This document shows positions 19,899 through 24,431 of a stretch of 24,431 nt of DNA, one piece after another. Under the pieces are notes generated by a model that made no database searches, was not told where the DNA came from, and saw only the letters and a program-made list of their open reading frames with translations. Source of the stretch: Bog-532 sp036495425 (GTDB taxonomy: Bacteria; Actinomycetota; Actinomycetes; Streptosporangiales; Streptosporangiaceae); the NCBI GenBank assembly GCA_036495425.1, contig DASXMW010000092.1:1-24431 (forward strand). Direction: 5' to 3'. Positions within the stretch are counted from its first letter, which is position 1. Every line of letters begins with the position of its first letter. Both the position numbers and the translations under genes were made by a program.

Positions 19899-20705
19899 GT
19901 GGGCATGGGCGTCCTGGAGGGGAAGGTGGCCATCGTGACCGGGGCGAGCCGCGGGATCGGGGCCGAGATCGCCCGGCGGTTCGGGGCGGCGGGCGCGGCG
20001 GTGGCGGTGTCGGCGCGGACCACCGAGGCCGGGACGTCGCCGTTCGCGGGCACGATCGCGGAGACCGTGGCCGACATCCGGGGTGCGGGCGGTACCGCGG
20101 TCGCGATCCGGGCCGACCTGGCCCGGCCCGAGGACCGCGAGCAGCTGGTCAGCCAGACCATCGAGCAGCTGGGGGCGCCGGACATCCTGGTCAGCAACGC
20201 CGCCGTGACCTACTTCACCCGGGTCACCGACTTCACCGCCAAGCGGTTCAACCTGATGTTCGACGTGCAGGTCGAAGCCCCCTTCCAGCTGGCCCAGCTG
20301 GTCATCCCCAGCCTGCGGGCCAAGGGGCAGGGCTGGATCCTCAACATCTCCTCGGGCGCGGCCCGGCAGCCCACGTTCCCGCCCGCCGAGCGGGCCAAGC
20401 GCGGCGGCACCGTGTACGGGATGTGCAAGGCGGCCCTGGAGCGCTTCTCCACCGGCCTGGCCGCCGAACTGTGGGACGACAACATCGCCGTCAACGCGCT
20501 GTCGCCCAACCGGGTGGTGCCGACGGCGGGCACGCTGTTCCACCACCTGACCACCGAGGACAACCCGGACGCGGAGCCGCCCGCGGTGATGGCCGAGGCC
20601 GCGCTGCAGCTGTGCAGCGCCGAGCCGCACAGGCTGACCGGCCGGATCACCTACTCCCAGGACCTGCTGGCCGAGCTGAACGTGCCCCAGCCCGCCGCGC
20701 GCTGA
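19899..20705 (+). CDS. SDR family oxidoreductase
   Basis: 268 residues from the GTG at 19899, chosen because GGAGG lies 8 nt upstream; GTGs at 19893 and 19896 and an ATG at 19905 are alternatives. Motifs: TGASRGIG cofactor loop, LVSNAAVT (NAA), catalytic ILNISSGAARQP, and YGMCK. SARTTE after strand 2 suggests NADP(H) preference. The C-terminus MAEAALQLCSAEPHRLTGRI resembles SDRs acting on acyl or terpenoid alcohols (AtuG/citronellol-like), which is a pattern impression only. It probably oxidises or reduces an intermediate of the neighbouring thiolase/DUF35 pathway. Its stop overlaps the start of a broken MBL gene (TGATG). Confidence 0.9.
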   Translation: MGMGVLEGKVAIVTGASRGIGAEIARRFGAAGAAVAVSARTTEAGTSPFAGTIAETVADIRGAGGTAVAIRADLARPEDREQLVSQTIEQLGAPDILVSNAAVTYFTRVTDFTAKRFNLMFDVQVEAPFQLAQLVIPSLRAKGQGWILNISSGAARQPTFPPAERAKRGGTVYGMCKAALERFSTGLAAELWDDNIAVNALSPNRVVPTAGTLFHHLTTEDNPDAEPPAVMAEAALQLCSAEPHRLTGRITYSQDLLAELNVPQPAAR

Positions 20706-21000
20706 TGACCCAGCAGCAGGACCAGCCGGTCATCGGGCTGGCCCGGCGGACCGGAGCCCTGGTCTACGCGGCCGACGGACGGCGCGGCGACCCGAGTACA
20801 CGGGTCCGGAGCCTTCGATATGAATGGGCTGCGCATCGAGGTGATCGCCACCCCGGGCCACAACAGCGACTCGCTGTCCTTTCATCTGCCCGATGACCAG
20901 GCCATGGTGACCGGTGACACCGTGCTCGGCCGCAGCGCGCCCGCCATCCTGGACCCGGACAGCCGGGTCGACCAGATGATCACCTCGCTAGGCCAGATCA
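20705..21000 (+). pseudogene. MBL-fold metallohydrolase remnant, frameshifted and truncated at both ends
   Basis: Begins at an ATG overlapping the SDR stop: MTQQQDQPVIGLARRTGALV then YAADGRRGDPSTR. Near 20800 the homology moves one frame over to GAFDMNGLRIEVIATPGH, NSDSLSFHLPDD and MVTGDTVLGRSAPAILDPDS, the central part of an MBL-fold hydrolase with its TPGH and GDT metal motifs. The N-terminal HxHxDH motif is gone and the C-terminal third stops where the next (minus-strand) gene ends. The junction with the SDR gene looks like a deletion that removed the start of the MBL gene. No intact product is possible. Confidence 0.75.
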
Positions 21001-21025
21001 GGCTGCTGCTGGGCACTGAGCAGGG

Positions 21026-21550
21026 TCAGAACTGGAAGCGGGTCAGGCCGCCCGGCTCGTTGGTCCAGGTCACGATGGCCGAGCGTGGCTCGATGCGGTA
21101 CACGTTCCAGGGCGGTGGTCCTAGCGACGGGGCGTTGAACGGGGCGGTGATGCCCTGCCCGCTGACGTCGGGCTCGGCGGGCCAGCCCTGGTCCGCCCAC
21201 GCTTTGGCGATTCGGGCCAGCGCGCCCGGCTCGGTGACGCGCGCCGCGTCGCCTTCGACGATGACGTCGGCGTCGCGGACCGAGACCGCGACCGAGCACC
21301 GCGGGTCACGGGTGACGTTGTGACCCTTGCGGGTGCGGGTACCGGTCTGGAACCAGAACGTGCCGTCCAGCCACAGGGCGCCGACCGCGGTCACGTGCGG
21401 GCTGCCGTCCTGGTTGATGGTGGCCAGCCAGGTCGTGCGGGAGTTCACCGCGTCCGGGGCGGGCGCCGATCCCGCGTCGAGCTTCTCGGTGACCGCGGCC
21501 CAGTCCACCGGCGGCAGCCCGTCGGCCGCACCCAGATTCGTGATTTCCAT
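21026..21550 (-). CDS. Pyridoxamine 5'-phosphate oxidase-like (flavin/F420 split-barrel) protein
   Basis: 174 residues. A split-barrel core is visible in TTWLATINQDGSPHVTAVGA, FWFQTGTRTRKGHNVTRDPR, CSVAVSVRDADVIVEGDAAR and, near the C-terminus, WNVYRIEPRSAIVTW. Such proteins bind FMN or F420 and typically reduce or oxidise small molecules; the sequence does not decide the cofactor. The ATG at 21550 is chosen because GAAGGGATG precedes it; in-frame upstream starts would run into a hairpin. It is convergent with the broken MBL gene and may be transcribed behind the STAND gene 147 bp upstream. Confidence 0.82.
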   Translation of the reverse strand: MEITNLGAADGLPPVDWAAVTEKLDAGSAPAPDAVNSRTTWLATINQDGSPHVTAVGALWLDGTFWFQTGTRTRKGHNVTRDPRCSVAVSVRDADVIVEGDAARVTEPGALARIAKAWADQGWPAEPDVSGQGITAPFNAPSLGPPPWNVYRIEPRSAIVTWTNEPGGLTRFQF

Positions 21551-21569
21551 GAGGCATCCCTTCATCGTC

Positions 21570-21591
21570 GTGCCGGCGCCCTCGCCGGCAC
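21570..21591. terminator. Hairpin between the STAND gene and the split-barrel gene
   Basis: GTGCCGGCG (21570-21578), CCCT loop, CGCCGGCAC (21583-21591): a perfect 9 bp stem. It is 107 bp downstream of the STAND stop and 20 bp upstream of the split-barrel start, so it could end STAND transcription or act in the split-barrel leader. No T-tract follows on the minus strand. Confidence 0.45.
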
Positions 21592-21697
21592 CGCTTACCA
21601 AGACGACCCGCGACGACCCCGAAACTCATCGCGCGCTGGTCCTGCTCCGCGCGGAGGGTGTCACCGGTCAACGCTGGGAACCCGGAAGGCCCCGGCC

Positions 21698-24367
21698 TTA
21701 CGCGGGGCTTGTCCGCTGTTGCGAGTCCCGTTGTGCCTCTGCCAGCCCCTGCTGTATGCCGCGTGCGCCCGTGAGCGCCCGGCCGTGCGCGGCGGCCTGC
21801 TCGTACGCTTCGTCTCCCATCCGGGACCGCAGCTCGGCCTCGACGCTGTGATCATGCGGGGCGCGCGGCACGTACGCGTGCAGCCAGCCGCTGCCGCTGG
21901 CCTGCAGCTGGGCGTCGGCGGCGGCCAGCAGCCAGGCGGCGCGATGCGGGTCATCCTGCTGCCGGGCCACGGCGGCCAGCGCTTCGAGGTAGTAGGCGGC
22001 CGCTGATTCGTCCCCGGCTTCGGCCGCCAGCGACAACCCTTGCCTGAGCAGTCCCCGGGCGCCGTCCAGATCACCCCGGGCCTGGCTGGCCAGGGCCAGG
22101 TCGTACAGCGAGATCAGGATCGTGAACCGGTCCGGGGAACTGCGGGCCACGTCCAGGCCCGCGGTGAACAGCTGGGCCGCGCCGTCGTAGTCACCCTTGC
22201 CGAGCTGAATCTGGCCCAGGAAGTTGTCGATCAGGGCGACCACCAGCAGGTACTCCATGCGCTCCTGCCCGCTGTGCTCACCGGTGCCGGCCTCCAGTCT
22301 CAGCTTCCTGGCCTGCTCCAGCACCTGGCCGGCCCGTTCGTCGTCGTGCTGCGAGGCCAGCACGTGCCCGAGGATGGCGGCGGCCAGGGCGCCGCCGAGC
22401 AGATCTCCCGCCTTGCGGAAGAGCGGCAGGCTCTGCTCGAAAACCGGCTGGGCCTGGTCCGGTTCGCCGTCCGTGATGAGGGTGAAGCCGGTACCGCTCA
22501 GGGCCAGGGCATGCTCGTGGGTCGTCATCTCCTGCCCGTGGGCCAGGAACTTCTCCCCGTGCCGGGCGAGCTCGCTCAGGTGCCCGCGCAGAAACCAGAA
22601 TCTCCAGGTTATCCAGATAAAGGTGATCGCCTGGTCAAGCTGGTCCTGGTCCACCAGCCAGGACAAGGCGGCGCTGAGGTTGCCGGTCTCGCCCTCCAGC
22701 CGGTTCAGCCACGCCAGCTGCCCGTCGCCCCCCAACTCGGAGTCGGCCGGCCTGGCCAGGGCCGCGAAGTAAGCCGCGTGCCTGTCGTGTGCCTCCGGCC
22801 AGTCGCCGCTGTCCCGCAGGCGTCCCAGGGCGTACTCCCGGATGGTCTCCAGCAACCCGAACCGCGGCTCGTCCCCGCGGGTATCCGACTGGACCAGGCT
22901 GCTGTCGACCAGCGAGTTCAAGCTGTCGATAACCTGGCCGAGCGGATCTGGCCGGCCAGGAACGCCAGCATCGCCGCAGACCGCCTCGGCCGCGGACAGG
23001 CCGAACGTGCCGTTGAAGACGCCGAGCCGGGCGAACATCGTCTGTTCGCCCGGAGACAGCAGGGCGAAGCTCCAGTCCAGGGTGGCCTTCAGGGTCCGCT
23101 GCCGCTCCGGCGCGTCACGCGGGCCACCGGTCAGGACGCCCATCCGGTCGCCGAGCCGGGCCAGCAGCGCCTGCGGCGGCAGCAGCCTGACCCGGGCGGC
23201 GGCCAGCTCGATGGCCAGCGGCAAACCGTCCAGCCGGCGGCAGATCTCGGCCACGGCGCCGATGTTCCGGCTGGTGAGCCTGAACCTCGGAGCCACCGCC
23301 TGGGCCCGCAGGGTGAACAGCTGCACCGCGGCGTACTGTCCCGCCGCCCCGGCGTCCGGGACGGCGTCCGCGGGCGGCACCGGGAGCGGGGGGACCGGGA
23401 ATTCGTGCTCGCCAGTGAGCCTGAGCGTGCTCCGGCTGGTCGCCAGGATCTTCAGGTCGGGCGCCGCGGCCAGCAGCTCGGCCAGCAGCGGAGCCGCGTC
23501 GATCACCTGCTCGAAGTTATCGAGCACAAGCAGCAGCCGCTTGTGCAGGTACGACACCAGATCGGTGCGAAGCCTGTTACCGGACGTGTTCAGCCCGAGC
23601 CGGGCGGCGATCGCACCGGCTACCAGATCGGCGGACCGCACCGAGGCGAGCTCGATGTACCGCACCCCGTCGGCGAAACCCGGCCCGAGACGTCCCGCGA
23701 CCTCCACCGCGAGCCGGCTCTTCCCCGAACCACCCGGGCCGGTCAGAGTGACCAGCCGGACGCCCTCGTCGCGAACGAGGGCTTCCAGCGCCGCTACCTC
23801 CTGCTCGCGGCCCACCAGCGGGGTGGGCGGCACCGGCACCGCCCCCGCCAGCGGCTCCTTATCTCCGGCGGCCGGGCCGCGCTGCGGCTGGGTCAGGGTG
23901 AACCGCTCGCTCAGCAGCACGGCCAGGTCGTTCTCGACCAGACGCCGCAGTTCGGCGGCATCGGCAAAGTGCTGGTAGGAAACGTCGCCCTCGTTCGTGA
24001 TCCGGGCCAGCAGCTCCGCCAGCCGGGGCTCGCGGCCGGGTGCCGGTGTCTTGACGTACAGCAGCCGGGGAAGCCCCGCCGACAGCAGGTACTCATCTTC
24101 CAGCCCGGAGATCTGCTCCCCGGGCGCGACCCAGCCGTAGCGCTGCCAGTAGATCCCGATGAAGACCTGGCTCTGGGCCAGGTAGGCGCGGTAGACCTCG
24201 CGCGGCGGGTGCGGCCGGGCGCCGAGCTCGAACAGCACCGGCAACAGCCGCAGCCTGGAAACCGCGTCCCGCACCGCCGCGCCCTCGTCGGCCAGCTCTT
24301 CCAGCGTCGAGCTCACGAACACCCGGAGCCGCTTGTCGGGCGTGTTGATGAGGCCGGTCTCGCTCAT
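21698..24367 (-). CDS. STAND NTPase with N-terminal DUF4062 and C-terminal TPR-like repeats
   Basis: 889 residues. The DUF4062 domain (about 10-100) reads LRVFVSSTLEELADEG, LGARPHPPREVYRAYLAQSQ, VFIGIYWQRYGWVAPGE and SGLEDEYLLS. The NTPase core follows: Walker A TGPGGSGKS (about 209-217), Walker B LLLVLDNFEQV, sensor ILATSRSTLRLTGEHEF, then RLDGLPLAIELAAARVRLLP and a winged-helix region. The C-terminal ~350 residues are helical TPR-type repeats. STAND proteins are ligand-triggered switches; DUF4062 is related to TIR/nucleoside-processing-like folds and appears in conflict systems, so sensing or defence is plausible but unproven. There is no DNA-binding LuxR or SARP domain. The ATG at 24367 has AGGAGG 8 nt upstream; the GTG three codons earlier overlaps that site. 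The promoter is probably beyond the right edge. Confidence 0.9.
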   Translation of the reverse strand: MSETGLINTPDKRLRVFVSSTLEELADEGAAVRDAVSRLRLLPVLFELGARPHPPREVYRAYLAQSQVFIGIYWQRYGWVAPGEQISGLEDEYLLSAGLPRLLYVKTPAPGREPRLAELLARITNEGDVSYQHFADAAELRRLVENDLAVLLSERFTLTQPQRGPAAGDKEPLAGAVPVPPTPLVGREQEVAALEALVRDEGVRLVTLTGPGGSGKSRLAVEVAGRLGPGFADGVRYIELASVRSADLVAGAIAARLGLNTSGNRLRTDLVSYLHKRLLLVLDNFEQVIDAAPLLAELLAAAPDLKILATSRSTLRLTGEHEFPVPPLPVPPADAVPDAGAAGQYAAVQLFTLRAQAVAPRFRLTSRNIGAVAEICRRLDGLPLAIELAAARVRLLPPQALLARLGDRMGVLTGGPRDAPERQRTLKATLDWSFALLSPGEQTMFARLGVFNGTFGLSAAEAVCGDAGVPGRPDPLGQVIDSLNSLVDSSLVQSDTRGDEPRFGLLETIREYALGRLRDSGDWPEAHDRHAAYFAALARPADSELGGDGQLAWLNRLEGETGNLSAALSWLVDQDQLDQAITFIWITWRFWFLRGHLSELARHGEKFLAHGQEMTTHEHALALSGTGFTLITDGEPDQAQPVFEQSLPLFRKAGDLLGGALAAAILGHVLASQHDDERAGQVLEQARKLRLEAGTGEHSGQERMEYLLVVALIDNFLGQIQLGKGDYDGAAQLFTAGLDVARSSPDRFTILISLYDLALASQARGDLDGARGLLRQGLSLAAEAGDESAAAYYLEALAAVARQQDDPHRAAWLLAAADAQLQASGSGWLHAYVPRAPHDHSVEAELRSRMGDEAYEQAAAHGRALTGARGIQQGLAEAQRDSQQRTSPA

Positions 24368-24431
24368 AAAGTCCACCTCCTACCACAAGGCTGCCCACTG
24401 GCGATCAGACCGGGCCGGGACCCGACCAGGG

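Noticed and set aside
21686..21699. Palindrome AAGGCCCCGGCCTT at the STAND stop codon
   Set aside because: Short stem overlapping the stop codon, no T-tract; chance is likely at this GC content.
21698..24367. SARP/AfsR or LuxR-type regulator reading of the STAND protein
   Set aside because: No N-terminal winged-helix/BTAD and no C-terminal HTH; the N-terminus is DUF4062.
1..24431. tRNA, rRNA or riboswitch
   Set aside because: No cloverleaf with conserved TTCRANNC-type arms, no rRNA sequence and no recognised riboswitch core was seen in the intergenic regions by eye.

Overview
The window is uniformly very GC-rich and its gene content is typical of a soil actinomycete: strong third-position G/C, a Tat lipoprotein binding protein, many SDR/thiolase-type lipid genes, and large secreted hydrolases with choice-of-anchor and discoidin modules. 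The combination of a GH87 alpha-1,3-glucanase, a G1 (acid-active) glutamic peptidase and a DUF4062-STAND ATPase would suit an acid-soil Catenulisporales or Streptosporangiales type organism, but that placement is inference.

Layout. (1) 1-3344, minus strand: a branched-chain-amino-acid-type ABC transporter operon in the order binding protein, LivG, LivF, LivH (LivH cut by the window edge), behind a palindromic TTGACA-containing site at 3451-3474. (2) 3345-4257: a gene-free stretch holding a 34-35 bp tandem repeat and a 171 bp MITE-like element with imperfect terminal inverted repeats and a 9 bp target duplication. (3) 4258-5528: a zeta-toxin-family protein with a ruined P-loop and a small membrane protein. 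(4) 5662-16755: a secreted-hydrolase zone: an atypical S8-like protease, a modular GH87 alpha-1,3-glucanase, a decayed secreted-protein remnant, a chimera of dead PHP-phosphoesterase and GH16 glucanase pieces, and a G1 glutamic peptidase. Set within it is a two-gene operon encoding an R2lox-type dimetal oxidase and an SCP2-like protein. (5) 16815-20705: a lipid/CoA block: small protein, thiolase-like protein, Zn-ribbon/OB-fold DUF35 partner and a 47-codon tail ORF on the minus strand, divergent from two SDR dehydrogenases on the plus strand. (6) 20705-21550: a broken MBL-fold hydrolase and a flavin/F420 split-barrel oxidase. (7) 21698-24367: a DUF4062-NTPase-TPR STAND protein.

How the parts may work together. 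Three promoter-proximal sites (14633-14653, 18840-18858, 19857-19875) share a GAAT-N5-TTCT geometry. They lie just upstream of the R2lox-SCP2 operon, the thiolase-DUF35 operon and the second SDR gene. This suggests one repressor controlling a small lipid- or sterol-like substrate pathway in which R2lox supplies an oxidation step, the SDRs oxidise or reduce, and thiolase/DUF35 cleaves a carbon-carbon bond. That set is the best candidate for an undescribed system here. The secreted enzymes (alpha-1,3-glucanase, a lost beta-1,3-glucanase, acid proteases) read as a fungal-cell-wall or biofilm degrading set. Decay is frequent: at least three pseudogenes, two of them mosaics, and a likely IS-derived element mark the region as accessory.
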